Source of the DNA: CAZABC01 sp964483405
GTDB taxonomy: Bacteria > Chloroflexota > Limnocylindria > Limnocylindrales > CSP1-4
Direction: 5' to 3'
NCBI GenBank assembly: GCA_964483405.1
Contig: CAZABC010000002.1
Coordinates: 183,715-247,714 of the forward strand
DNA length: 64,000 nucleotides
Shown here: positions 48,692 to 56,656 of the stretch, piece by piece
Numbering within the stretch: the stretch's first letter is position 1
Layout: every line of letters starts with the position of its first letter
Translations under genes and position numbers: made by a program
The notes under the pieces: model-generated
Told to the model about the DNA's origin: nothing
The model's database searches: none
What the model saw: only the letters and a program-made list of their open reading frames with translations

Positions 48692-49633
48692 ATGGCGCTC
48701 CGATCCCGTGCCGCGAAGCCCGCGGCGATCCCCATGGACGGCGGCCGGCGGACCGGCCGGCCGGTCCGACTCACCCTCCTCGCCGCCACTGCCACCCTCG
48801 CGATGCTGACCCTCGGCCCACTGGGCGGTCAGGCCCGCGACGCGTTCGTCGCCGGCGACGACGCGACGTCGGCGCGGGCGCTCGCGCCCGCTGCCGCGGA
48901 GGCGGTCGTCCGCCGGGCGGCTCGTCTCGAGGCCGCCCTCGGCTTCCCCGCCGGCGCCCGGTCCGCGGTCCGCGTCCACGACCGGTTCTCCGCCGCGACG
49001 TACGACGAGGTCACGACCCGCGATGCCCACGGGCGGCCGCTCGCCGTCCATCGCTTCCTGGCCGATGGCCGGCTCCGCTCGGCGGTCGCCCTTGGCTGGT
49101 CGACCGCGACCGGGTCGCTGACCCCGGCTGCGGCGACGGCGCGGGCACGGGCCGCCGCACGGGCCGCGGCGGTCCCGACACCCGGCCGCCCCGAGGTCCG
49201 GAAGGACCGGACCGGCAGCGGCTGGACGATCGCCTGGTCGCGGTCCGAGGCCGGCATCCCGGTCCGCGGCGACGGGACCTGGATCCGGCTCTGGCGCGAC
49301 GGCACGGTCCACTCGGTCTCGTCGGTGACCTCGGACCTCGCCCCGGACACCGTCCGGCTCGATGCCTCGACGGCTCGCGGGCTCGTCGCCGGGTGGATCG
49401 CCGAGCGGGCACCGGCGCTCCGGGACGCGGCGATCGGCACGCCGGCGCTCGCCTGGGTCGCCGCGAACGACCTGTTCGTCGCCGGTGGGCCCGACGCGCC
49501 GTCGGCCGATCGGCGGCTGGCCTGGGTCATCCCGGTGGTCCCGACCGGCACGGCCGCCGACGCGGTCCGTACCATCGAGGTGTTCGTCGGGGCGACCGAT
49601 GGCGTCTTCGTCGGAGGCGACGTGCTCGAATGA
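48692..49633 (+). CDS. Secreted protein with PepSY/FTP-like repeats
   Basis: A 313-residue protein with an N-terminal membrane segment (residues 26-47), probably a signal peptide or anchor. Residues 140-215 (LTPAAATARARAAARAAAVP, GWTIAWSR, GIPVRGDGTWIRLWRDGTVHSVS) and 222-310 (DASTARGLVAGWIAE, RLAWVIPVV, IEVFVGATDGVFVGG) each look like a PepSY or thermolysin-propeptide-type unit, folds that inhibit or chaperone peptidases. It lies 12 bases after the putative peptidase gene and overlaps the next gene, which suggests a secreted enzyme with its inhibitor or chaperone. The domain call is by eye. Confidence 0.55.
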   Translation: MALRSRAAKPAAIPMDGGRRTGRPVRLTLLAATATLAMLTLGPLGGQARDAFVAGDDATSARALAPAAAEAVVRRAARLEAALGFPAGARSAVRVHDRFSAATYDEVTTRDAHGRPLAVHRFLADGRLRSAVALGWSTATGSLTPAAATARARAAARAAAVPTPGRPEVRKDRTGSGWTIAWSRSEAGIPVRGDGTWIRLWRDGTVHSVSSVTSDLAPDTVRLDASTARGLVAGWIAERAPALRDAAIGTPALAWVAANDLFVAGGPDAPSADRRLAWVIPVVPTGTAADAVRTIEVFVGATDGVFVGGDVLE

Positions 49634-50643
49634 CCGGGGTCCCGCCACGCCGCTCGCTCCCGGATCGGCCGCCTCCGCCGCGGCCGGTCCGGCGCGGCCT
49701 CGCGATCGCGATCGTCCTCGCGGCGCTCGCGTTCGGGGCGGCCGGCTGCGGGCGCGACGCGGGCCCGACCGAGCCACCCGGTCCGGTCTTCGGCGGTCGG
49801 GTCGCGGTGGTCGCCGGCACTCGCGGCGTCGCGGCGCTCGTCGTGATCGACGCCACGGGCGCCGAGACCGAGGTGCCCCTGCCGGCGCGCTTCGCGACCG
49901 CGCTCGCTGCGGGCCCGTCGGCCGCGGGCGAGGGGGCGCCGGCCAGGGTCGTCGCCGTTCGCCTCGACGGCTCGCTCGCGAGCCTCGGGAGCGGGGCGAC
50001 CGCCGACTGGGCGCCGGTCCCGCTCGACGACCCGGCGGTTCCGCCGTCGGGGCGGCCGACCGCGCTCGCGGTCTCGCCCGACGGCCGGCTGGCGATCCTC
50101 ATCGTCCACCCCGAGACGACCGGCCCGGCGACGCTCCGGATCGCCGACCTCGACACCGGGGGCGTCCTCGACGTGCCGATCGGCCTTGCCGAGGGCTCAC
50201 CGCCGGCCTGGCTCGACGCCGACCGGGTCGTCGTCCTGACCAGGACCGCCGCCGACCGGACCGAGCTCGTCGTCCTCGACACCCACACGGTCGAGACGAG
50301 GGCGCTCGCGATCGATTCCGAGGGCGTCGCCGCCGGGAACGGGACGATCGTCCTCGTCGCCGACGATCGACGCTCGGCGACCGAGTGGTCGGCGGGGCCC
50401 GACGGCCTGCCCCCCGGCGACGGGGCGCCGGACGCCGTGATCGCGGCGCCGAGAGCCGACCGCTACGTCGAGCGGGTCGCCCTCGATCGCTCCGGCGGCC
50501 AGCTGGCGACGAGCTGGACCGACGGGGAGGGTCGGCCGGCGCTCCTGACCGTCCACGTCCGGACCGACGCCGGCTGGGTCGCGGTGGCCACGCGGACGCT
50601 GCCGGCCGACGGGCCGGTGCCGCTGGTGACCTGGCTGCCATGA
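49630..50643 (+). CDS. Lipoprotein with beta-propeller-like repeats
   Basis: A 337-residue protein. The signal peptide ends in FGAAGCGRD, with Cys as the lipidated residue. The rest shows repeated strands of the type ALAVSPDGRLAILIV, LRIADLDTGGVLDV, LVVLDTHTVETRAL and VALDRSGGQLATSW, as in TolB/WD-like propellers. It overlaps the PepSY-like gene by ATGA and is the last of three secreted-protein genes. It may be a scaffold or substrate-binding partner on the outer face of the membrane; no specific function is visible. Confidence 0.7.
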   Translation: MTGVPPRRSLPDRPPPPRPVRRGLAIAIVLAALAFGAAGCGRDAGPTEPPGPVFGGRVAVVAGTRGVAALVVIDATGAETEVPLPARFATALAAGPSAAGEGAPARVVAVRLDGSLASLGSGATADWAPVPLDDPAVPPSGRPTALAVSPDGRLAILIVHPETTGPATLRIADLDTGGVLDVPIGLAEGSPPAWLDADRVVVLTRTAADRTELVVLDTHTVETRALAIDSEGVAAGNGTIVLVADDRRSATEWSAGPDGLPPGDGAPDAVIAAPRADRYVERVALDRSGGQLATSWTDGEGRPALLTVHVRTDAGWVAVATRTLPADGPVPLVTWLP

Positions 50644-50674
50644 TCGCGCCGCGGCGGGTCCGCGGCCGGCGGGA

Positions 50675-50950
50675 TCAGGCGGTGACGGGGGCCTGGGGGG
50701 TGAAGATCGAGACCTGCGCCTCTTCGGGCAGCATCACCCCGAGGATCTTCTGGAGGGAGAGCAGGTGGACGCAGGAGCCCCAGCTCTCGAAGTAATGGCA
50801 GGTGCAATGCCACTGACCGGCGTCGAGGCTGACGTGATGGGTGTCGTTGTCGCCGCGGAACGTGAGCGCGAGCCGGTCGATCGTGATCCGATCGAGCTCA
50901 CGGGCGTACCGATTCGCCTTCTCGACCTTGCCGATCAGGGAGCTGTGCAT
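50675..50950 (-). CDS. Small SWIM-zinc-finger-like protein
   Basis: A 91-residue protein. WHCTCHYFESWGSCVHLLSLQKIL fits the SWIM pattern CxCx(n)CxH, a zinc site found in DNA- or protein-binding proteins. Upstream, LTFRGDNDTHHVSLDAGQ is a typical SWIM lead-in strand. The ATG at 50950 has GGAGG, slightly far at 11 bases. SWIM domains are normally part of large ATPases or transposases; this one stands alone. It is convergent with the lipoprotein gene and has its own promoter. Confidence 0.75.
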   Translation of the reverse strand: MHSSLIGKVEKANRYARELDRITIDRLALTFRGDNDTHHVSLDAGQWHCTCHYFESWGSCVHLLSLQKILGVMLPEEAQVSIFTPQAPVTA

Positions 50951-51038
50951 CGCTCGGACACCTCCGTCGCCCCGCGGGGCGCTGGCGGAGCCGCCGTCCG
51001 GTCTGCACCTTCGACCGGTCGTGGCGGTCGCGGCCCAC

Positions 51039-51044
51039 AGCGTA
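51039..51044 (-). promoter_or_regulatory. Extended -10 box TGTACGCT for the SWIM-like gene
   Basis: TACGCT preceded by TG, 88 bases ahead of the ATG at 50950 on the minus strand. No clear -35. Confidence 0.5.
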
Positions 51045-51117
51045 CACCGGGTGGGGCCGGAGGGACAGCCCCGGCGGGATCGGCGTCGGGCGGGCTGCGG
51101 TCGGCGCCGGCCACGGG

Positions 51118-51522
51118 TCAGGGCGCGGACGTCCCCTCGCGCCCGAAGTCGTCCTCGAGGCGGACGACGTCGGTGAGCTCGGGGGTCGAGACCTCCATCA
51201 GCTCGACGGTCTCGAGGGCGACGAAGCGGTGGATCCGGCCCGGCGCGACGTGCCGGTGCTCGCCGGGCCCGAGCGCCTCGACCTCGACCGAGCCGGCATC
51301 GTCCTCGAGATGGAGCTCGAGGTGGCCGGAGAGGACGTAGATCGACTCGTCCTTCACCAGGTGACGCTGGAGCGACAGCCGCCGCCCGGCCTCGATGTGG
51401 AGCAGCTTGCCGACGTACCGCTCGGTCTCGGCCCAGATCAGCTCGAACCCCCACGGCTTGACGACCCGCCGGTCGGTGGGGCCGCCGGGCACGCCGGTCG
51501 CGCCTTCCGGCGTGCCGCTCAC
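51118..51522 (-). CDS. Stand-alone cupin of mannose-6-phosphate isomerase (type II) kind
   Basis: A 134-residue cupin: VVKPWGFELIWAETERYVGKLL, RLSLQRHLVKDESIYVLSGHLEL and LGPGEHRHVAPGRIHRF. This is the C-terminal domain usually fused to mannose-1-phosphate guanylyltransferase in bifunctional AlgA/ManC proteins, where it isomerises fructose-6-P to mannose-6-P. The metal His/Glu set is present in altered form (RH, ES). The GTG at 51522 overlaps the manB stop. Here it is separated from the guanylyltransferase by one gene, completing a manC-manB-cupin operon. Confidence 0.85.
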   Translation of the reverse strand: MSGTPEGATGVPGGPTDRRVVKPWGFELIWAETERYVGKLLHIEAGRRLSLQRHLVKDESIYVLSGHLELHLEDDAGSVEVEALGPGEHRHVAPGRIHRFVALETVELMEVSTPELTDVVRLEDDFGREGTSAP

Positions 51523-53000
51523 GAGCCGCGGACGAGGCGCTCGCCGGCCTCGACGAGCTCGTCGCGGAGCTCGTCGGACGTCGCCTCGGTGTAGACCCGG
51601 ACCAGCGGCTCGGTGCCCGACACCCGGATCAGGAGCCACGAGCCGTCGGGGGTGAAGAACTTGAACCCGTCGGCGGTCGAGAGCACCTGCGTCCGGACGA
51701 TGGCATGGCCGTCGATCGAGGCCGGCGGCTCGGCCGCGAGGTCTCGCAGGAGGTGCTCCTTGACCTTGGGGTAGACCGCCCGCTCGACGTGGACGTCGAT
51801 CCGCCGGTAGTACGACGGGCCGGCGATCGCATGGAAGTGGTCGAGGATGCTCGAGACCGGCCAGCGACCGGCGGCTCGCTCTCGGAGGAAGAGATCGAGC
51901 AGCAGGAGGTCGGCGTAGATGCCGTCCCGCTCGGGCAGGTGCATGTGGAAGCCGTACCCGCCGGACTCCTCGGCGCCCATCATCGCGCCGGTCTCGATCA
52001 TCTTGGGGCCGATGTACTTGAAGCCGACCGGCGTCTCGTGGACGGCGATCCCGTAGACGTCGCCGAGCCGGGCCGCGGTCGAGGTGTTGTTGACGCTGAT
52101 CGCGACCGGGTCGCGCATCCCGCGGTGCTCGGCGAGGTAGTACATCAGCAGGCCGGTGACCTGGAGCTGGTGGATGAAGGTGCCCCGCTCGTCGGCCGCG
52201 CCGGCCCGGTCGGCGTCGCCGTCGAGGAGCAGCCCTAGGTCGAAGCCGCCGCCCGCGATCCGGCCGAGCGCCTCGTCGACCCAGGGCCGGATCGGCTCCG
52301 GGTTGATCCCGCCGAAGTACGGATTCCGCTCCTGGTGGAGCTCGGCCACCCGGATCCTGCCATCGCGGAGGAGCCGGGGGATCCAGCCCGCACCCGATCC
52401 GTAGAGCGGCTCGACGAGGATCGAGACGTCGGCCGCCCGGATCGCGTCGAGGTCGAGCGTGCGCCGGAGGAACGCCTCGTAGCCGGGGAACGGGTCGAAG
52501 CGCTCGACGAGCCCGGCTGCCTCGGCGTCGGCGAACGGCCGGCGATCGATCGCCCGGCCGCCGTTCTCGGCGATCCGCGCCTCGATGACCGACAGCATCT
52601 CCGGACCGGCGGCCGATCCGGTCGGCGCCTTGACCTTGAAGCCGTTGTCGGTCCAGGGGTTGTGGCTCGCGGTGATCACGATCCCGGCGGCCGCACCGCG
52701 CTCGACGACCTCGTACGACGACATCTGGGTCGGGACGGCGGTCGTCGAGAACGCGACCGGGATATCGCGGGCGAGGAGGACCTCGGCCGCGGCCGTCGCG
52801 AAGTGCTCCGAGGCGAACCGCCGGTCGTAGGCGACGACGACGCCCTTCGCGGTCTCGCCGCGATCGGTAACGTAGGCTGCGACCCCGTCGGCGCAGCGGC
52901 AGACGGCCTCGAAGGTGAAGTCCTCGGCGATCCGGGCTCGCCACCCATCGGTCCCGAAGACGATGCTGGTCGGGGCGAGGGGCTCGACGGGGGTCGTCAC
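51519..53000 (-). CDS. manB: Phosphomannomutase/phosphoglucomutase ManB
   Basis: A 493-residue alpha-D-phosphohexomutase. It starts IVFGTDGWRA, the phosphoserine loop is TASHNPWTDNGFKVK, metal binding is LLLDGDADRAG, sugar binding is GAEESGGYGFHM, and phosphate binding is IRVSGTEPLVRVY. It interconverts mannose-6-P and mannose-1-P (or the glucose forms). The GTG at 53000 overlaps the manC stop. Context next to guanylyltransferase favours mannose over glucose. Confidence 0.9.
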   Translation of the reverse strand: MTTPVEPLAPTSIVFGTDGWRARIAEDFTFEAVCRCADGVAAYVTDRGETAKGVVVAYDRRFASEHFATAAAEVLLARDIPVAFSTTAVPTQMSSYEVVERGAAAGIVITASHNPWTDNGFKVKAPTGSAAGPEMLSVIEARIAENGGRAIDRRPFADAEAAGLVERFDPFPGYEAFLRRTLDLDAIRAADVSILVEPLYGSGAGWIPRLLRDGRIRVAELHQERNPYFGGINPEPIRPWVDEALGRIAGGGFDLGLLLDGDADRAGAADERGTFIHQLQVTGLLMYYLAEHRGMRDPVAISVNNTSTAARLGDVYGIAVHETPVGFKYIGPKMIETGAMMGAEESGGYGFHMHLPERDGIYADLLLLDLFLRERAAGRWPVSSILDHFHAIAGPSYYRRIDVHVERAVYPKVKEHLLRDLAAEPPASIDGHAIVRTQVLSTADGFKFFTPDGSWLLIRVSGTEPLVRVYTEATSDELRDELVEAGERLVRGS

Positions 53001-54082
53001 GGTCGGATCTCCGATGGCTGGCAGCGGGCGATGAGGGCATCCACGAGCGGGCGGTCGCGCGCGGCACCCGCGAGGATCGCGGTCGGCCCGTCGGCGTCGA
53101 GGATACCCCCTGACGGGCCGGCCTCGACCACGAGCCGGCCGTCGACCCGCCGGACGACGAGATCGCCGGGGCCGGCCTCGGCCGGCTCGCCGGCGGCGAC
53201 GACCCGGCCCTCGCCCGCCGCGCCGAGCGCGCCGAGGAGCGACGTCCATCCGCCGAGGTCGGACCAGCCGACGTCCATGTCGGCCATGACGACCACGCCG
53301 TCGCGGGCCGCCGGCTCCATGACCGCGAAGTCGATCGACGTCGCCCGGACCGCCGCGTAGGCCCGGCCGAGGTCGCCGCGGGCGACCCCCGCCGCGATCG
53401 TCTCGACGACGTCCGGCGCGTACCGCTCGAGGGCCGCCCGGATCGCCCGCCGCCGCCACAGGAAGATCCCGGCGTTCCAGGCGACGCCCGGGCGCTCGGC
53501 GAGGAGGGCCGCTGCTCGGGTCGCGTCGGGCTTCTCGACGAATGCGTCGATCCGGGCGGCCGACACGCCACCGGCGATCGCCCGCGTCGTCGGGTCCGGG
53601 ACGAGATAGCCGTACCCGGTCGCGGGATGATCGGGCCGGATGCCGAGGGTCACGAGCGGGCTGTCCTGCGCGCCGAAGCCGCGAGCGATCCCTCCGGCCA
53701 CCGCGGCGATCACCCGCCGGAACTCGACCTCGTCGCCGATCGCGTGGTCGGCCGGCAGGACGACCATGACGTCGTCGGGGTCGCGCTCGACCGCGACGAC
53801 CGCGAGGGCGATCGCCGCCGCGGTGTTCCGGCCGATCGGCTCCTCGACCACGGTGACGCCGGGCGGGGCCTGGTCCGCCGCCAGCGCCCCGAACGGCCGG
53901 GCCGCGACGACGGTGATGTCGGCCGGGCCGATCCCGAGCGCCCCATCCGCCAATAGCCGGTCGACCGTCCGCCGGAAGAGCGACGGCCCGGGCAGGAGGG
54001 GCAGGAACGGCTTGGGCCGCTCCGGGGTGCTGAGGGGGTGGAGGCGGGTCCCGCCCCCGCCGGCGAGGATGACGACGTCCAT
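52997..54082 (-). CDS. manC: Mannose-1-phosphate guanylyltransferase ManC, without cupin domain
   Basis: A 361-residue nucleotidyltransferase making GDP-mannose from mannose-1-P and GTP. MDVVILAGGGGTRLHPLSTPERPKPFLPL is the nucleotide signature; VVLPADHAIGD, ATGYGYLVPD, FVEKPD, WNAGIFLWR and DVGWSDLGGW are conserved. It ends after the guanylyltransferase domain. I chose the ATG at 54082 because the next one upstream lies in a TACGAT box that puts initiation near this codon. GDP-mannose would feed cell-envelope glycans, possibly those handled by the LCP proteins. Confidence 0.9.
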   Translation of the reverse strand: MDVVILAGGGGTRLHPLSTPERPKPFLPLLPGPSLFRRTVDRLLADGALGIGPADITVVAARPFGALAADQAPPGVTVVEEPIGRNTAAAIALAVVAVERDPDDVMVVLPADHAIGDEVEFRRVIAAVAGGIARGFGAQDSPLVTLGIRPDHPATGYGYLVPDPTTRAIAGGVSAARIDAFVEKPDATRAAALLAERPGVAWNAGIFLWRRRAIRAALERYAPDVVETIAAGVARGDLGRAYAAVRATSIDFAVMEPAARDGVVVMADMDVGWSDLGGWTSLLGALGAAGEGRVVAAGEPAEAGPGDLVVRRVDGRLVVEAGPSGGILDADGPTAILAGAARDRPLVDALIARCQPSEIRP

Positions 54083-54092
54083 CTGGAGGGGC

Positions 54093-54098
54093 ATCGTA
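54093..54098 (-). promoter_or_regulatory. -10 box TACGAT of manC, near-leaderless
   Basis: TACGAT on the minus strand with 10 bases to the ATG at 54082. An upstream ATG overlaps the box and is therefore unlikely to be transcribed. Confidence 0.6.
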
Positions 54099-54145
54099 CG
54101 CCCGGGGTCGACCGGCTCGCGTTGACGCCCGGGCGCCACGACCCC

Positions 54146-54151
54146 TACCAT
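54146..54151 (+). promoter_or_regulatory. Possible -10 box TACCAT for the pot operon
   Basis: TACCAT lies 74 bases before the potA ATG, divergent from manC. It implies a leader with the GAGGA ribosome binding site. Confidence 0.4.
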
Positions 54152-54225
54152 GCGCGACACCTTGGGCTGTCGGCGACGCGGAGGGGCGTTCGCGGATCGG
54201 CAAGCCGGGTCACCGCGAGGACGCG

Positions 54226-55413
54226 ATGAGCACCGCCATCCCACCGATGGAGACGCCGAGCGTCGCCGCCCCGCCGAGCGGACCTGCGTCCGTCGCGGGG
54301 ACCGGCGTGCCCGACGTCGAGCTGCTCGAGGTCACGAAGCGCTTCGGGACGGTGACCGCCGTCGACCGGATGGACCTCCGGGTCGAGCGAGGCGAGTTCT
54401 ATTCGTTCCTCGGGCCGTCGGGCTGCGGCAAGACGACGACGCTCCGGATGATCGCCGGCTTCGAGAAGCCGACCGACGGTGAGATCCTTCTGGAGGGCAA
54501 GCCGATCGCCGGCGTCCCGCCGTACCGCCGGAACGTCAACACCGTCTTCCAGCACTACGCCCTCTTCCCGCACATGGACGTCGCCCAGAACGTCGGCTAC
54601 GGGCTCCGGCAGAAGGGCATCAAGAAGGACGAGGAGCGCCGTCGCGTCGCCGAGGCGCTCGAGCTCGTCCGCCTGACCGGCTACGCCGGCCGCCGGACGT
54701 GGGAGATGTCGGGCGGCCAGCAGCAGCGGGTCGCCCTCGCCCGGGCGCTCGTCAACCACCCGACCGTGCTCCTCCTCGACGAGCCGCTCGGGGCGCTCGA
54801 CCGGAAGCTCCGGCACGAGATGCAGGTCGAGCTCAAGGGGCTCCAGCGCGAGGTCGGGATCACCTTCATCTACGTGACCCACGACCAGGAGGAGGCGCTG
54901 ACGATGAGCGACGTCATCGTCGTCATGCGCGACGGGCGGATCCAGCAGCAGGGCGCTCCCGAGATCCTCTACGAGCGGCCGGTGAACCGCTTCGTCGCGG
55001 GCTTCATCGGGAGCACGAACACGGCCGACGCGACGGTCGTCGGTCACGACGTCGCCGCGGGGACGGCGGTCGTCGAGACGGCGGCCGGGCTCCGCACGAC
55101 GGGGATCGTCACGGACCGCGAGGCGCGCCTCGCGGCCGGGGATTCCGTGACGCTGGCCATCCGGCCGGAGCGGCTGCGGGTCCTCGACCCGGGGGCCGAG
55201 TCGGGGGACGGCGGGATCGCGGTGAGCGGTCGGGTCCAGCAGGGGACGTACCTCGGCGACCAGACCGAGTACCGCATCGCGACCGAGGCGATCGGCGAGG
55301 TCATCGCCCGACGCCAGAACGAGATCGGCGGGGTCGGTCAACGGGTCTTCGGGCCCGGCGAGGCCGTCACCGTGGCCTGGCAGCAGGAGGCGAACCTGGT
55401 CCTGGCGTCCTGA
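54226..55413 (+). CDS. potA: Spermidine/putrescine-type ABC importer, ATPase PotA
   Basis: A 395-residue ATPase. Walker A is GPSGCGKTTTLRMIAGF, the Q-loop VFQHYALFPHMDVAQNV, signature MSGGQQQRVALARAL, Walker B LLLDEPLGALDRKLR and switch THDQEEALTMSD. A C-terminal TOBE-type regulatory domain (about 290-395) follows. The first 30 residues are a Pro/Ala-rich extension. GAGGA precedes the ATG. It heads potA-potD-potB-potC; gene order with the binding protein second is slightly unusual. Confidence 0.92.
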   Translation: MSTAIPPMETPSVAAPPSGPASVAGTGVPDVELLEVTKRFGTVTAVDRMDLRVERGEFYSFLGPSGCGKTTTLRMIAGFEKPTDGEILLEGKPIAGVPPYRRNVNTVFQHYALFPHMDVAQNVGYGLRQKGIKKDEERRRVAEALELVRLTGYAGRRTWEMSGGQQQRVALARALVNHPTVLLLDEPLGALDRKLRHEMQVELKGLQREVGITFIYVTHDQEEALTMSDVIVVMRDGRIQQQGAPEILYERPVNRFVAGFIGSTNTADATVVGHDVAAGTAVVETAAGLRTTGIVTDREARLAAGDSVTLAIRPERLRVLDPGAESGDGGIAVSGRVQQGTYLGDQTEYRIATEAIGEVIARRQNEIGGVGQRVFGPGEAVTVAWQQEANLVLAS

Positions 55414-55474
55414 GGCGCCCCGACCGACGCGAGCACGCCGGTGGAAGGGACCCCCGGCGAGGAGGAGACCGAAC

Positions 55475-56623
55475 GTGGACGACCTCACCCGGATGCTGAC
55501 GGCGAAGCCGTTGAACCGCCGCTCATTCCTCGCGGCCTCGGGCCTCGGCCTGAGCGCGGCTGCGCTGGCCGCCTGCTCGACCGGCTCGAGCTCACCGGCG
55601 CCGTCGGGCGACGCATCCGCGCCGCCGGCCGGTGACGTCGAGGACGAGCTCTACATCTACAACTGGTCGGACTACATCAACCCCGACAACATGACCAAGT
55701 TCACCGAGGAGTTCGGGGCGGCGATCACCTACGACGTGTTCGCCAACAACGACGAGCTCCTCGCGAAGCTCCAGGGGGGCGCGTCGGCCTACGACATCGC
55801 CTGCCCGACGGCCGAGTACGTCCCGGCGATGCGCGACGGCGGCTTCCTCCAGAAGCTCGACCTGTCGCGGATCCCGAACCAGCAGTACATCAACGCCGCG
55901 TTCAAGGGCCTCGCCTGGGACCCGACCGACGAGTGGCAGCTGCCGAAGGATTACGGCACGACCGGCCTCCTGTACCGGAGCAAGCTCGTCACCGATCCGC
56001 TCACGAGCTGGAAGGAGTTCTTCGAGCTCGCGAAGGGCAAGCACAGCGGCAAGGTCGTCGTCGTCGACTCGATGGGCGACGTCTTCACCTTCCCGCTGAA
56101 GATGCTCGGGTACTCGCTGAACAGCCAGGACAAGGACGAGCTCGAGGAGGCGCGCCAGATCCTGCTCGAGCTGGCGCCGCACGTCCTCGCCCTCGACTCG
56201 GACCTGTACGGCGACAAGCTCGCCTCCGAGGAGGCGGCGATCGCCCTCGCCTGGACGGGCCCGATCGTCGAGCTGCGGGCGAACCCCGACACGGCTGACA
56301 CCATGTGGGTCAACCCGTCCGAGGGCACGCTCTTCTGGCTCGACACCTGGGTGATGCTCGCCGACGCGCCGCACCCGAACGCGAGCTACGCCTGGCTCGA
56401 CTTCATCCACCGGCCCGAGATCCAGGGTGACGAGACCAACTACAACGGCTACGCCACGCCCAGCGACGCGGCCAAGGAGTTCGTCGATCCGGAGCTGCTG
56501 GCCGACCCGGCGATCTTCCCGTCCGACGACGTCATCGCGAAGCTGGAGGGGGCAGAGGACACCTCGGGCAACACCCAGCGGATCGAGATCTGGGAGGAGT
56601 TCAAGTCGGCGGTCGGTGGCTGA
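55475..56623 (+). CDS. potD: Spermidine/putrescine-type substrate-binding lipoprotein PotD
   Basis: A 382-residue extracytoplasmic binding protein. The N-terminus NRRSFLAASGLGLSAAALAAC combines a twin-Arg motif with a lipobox, so it is probably a Tat-exported lipoprotein. The mature protein begins with LYIYNWSDYINPDNMTKF, typical of PotD/PotF, and continues with LQGGASAYDIACPTAEY, VVDSMGDVFTFPLKMLG and TLFWLDTWVML. The start is GTG at 55475 behind GGAGGAG. Polyamine is the family expectation; other small amines are possible. Confidence 0.9.
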   Translation: MDDLTRMLTAKPLNRRSFLAASGLGLSAAALAACSTGSSSPAPSGDASAPPAGDVEDELYIYNWSDYINPDNMTKFTEEFGAAITYDVFANNDELLAKLQGGASAYDIACPTAEYVPAMRDGGFLQKLDLSRIPNQQYINAAFKGLAWDPTDEWQLPKDYGTTGLLYRSKLVTDPLTSWKEFFELAKGKHSGKVVVVDSMGDVFTFPLKMLGYSLNSQDKDELEEARQILLELAPHVLALDSDLYGDKLASEEAAIALAWTGPIVELRANPDTADTMWVNPSEGTLFWLDTWVMLADAPHPNASYAWLDFIHRPEIQGDETNYNGYATPSDAAKEFVDPELLADPAIFPSDDVIAKLEGAEDTSGNTQRIEIWEEFKSAVGG

Positions 56624-56656
56624 GGCCGACGGTCACGATCCCGGCCTGACCGAACG

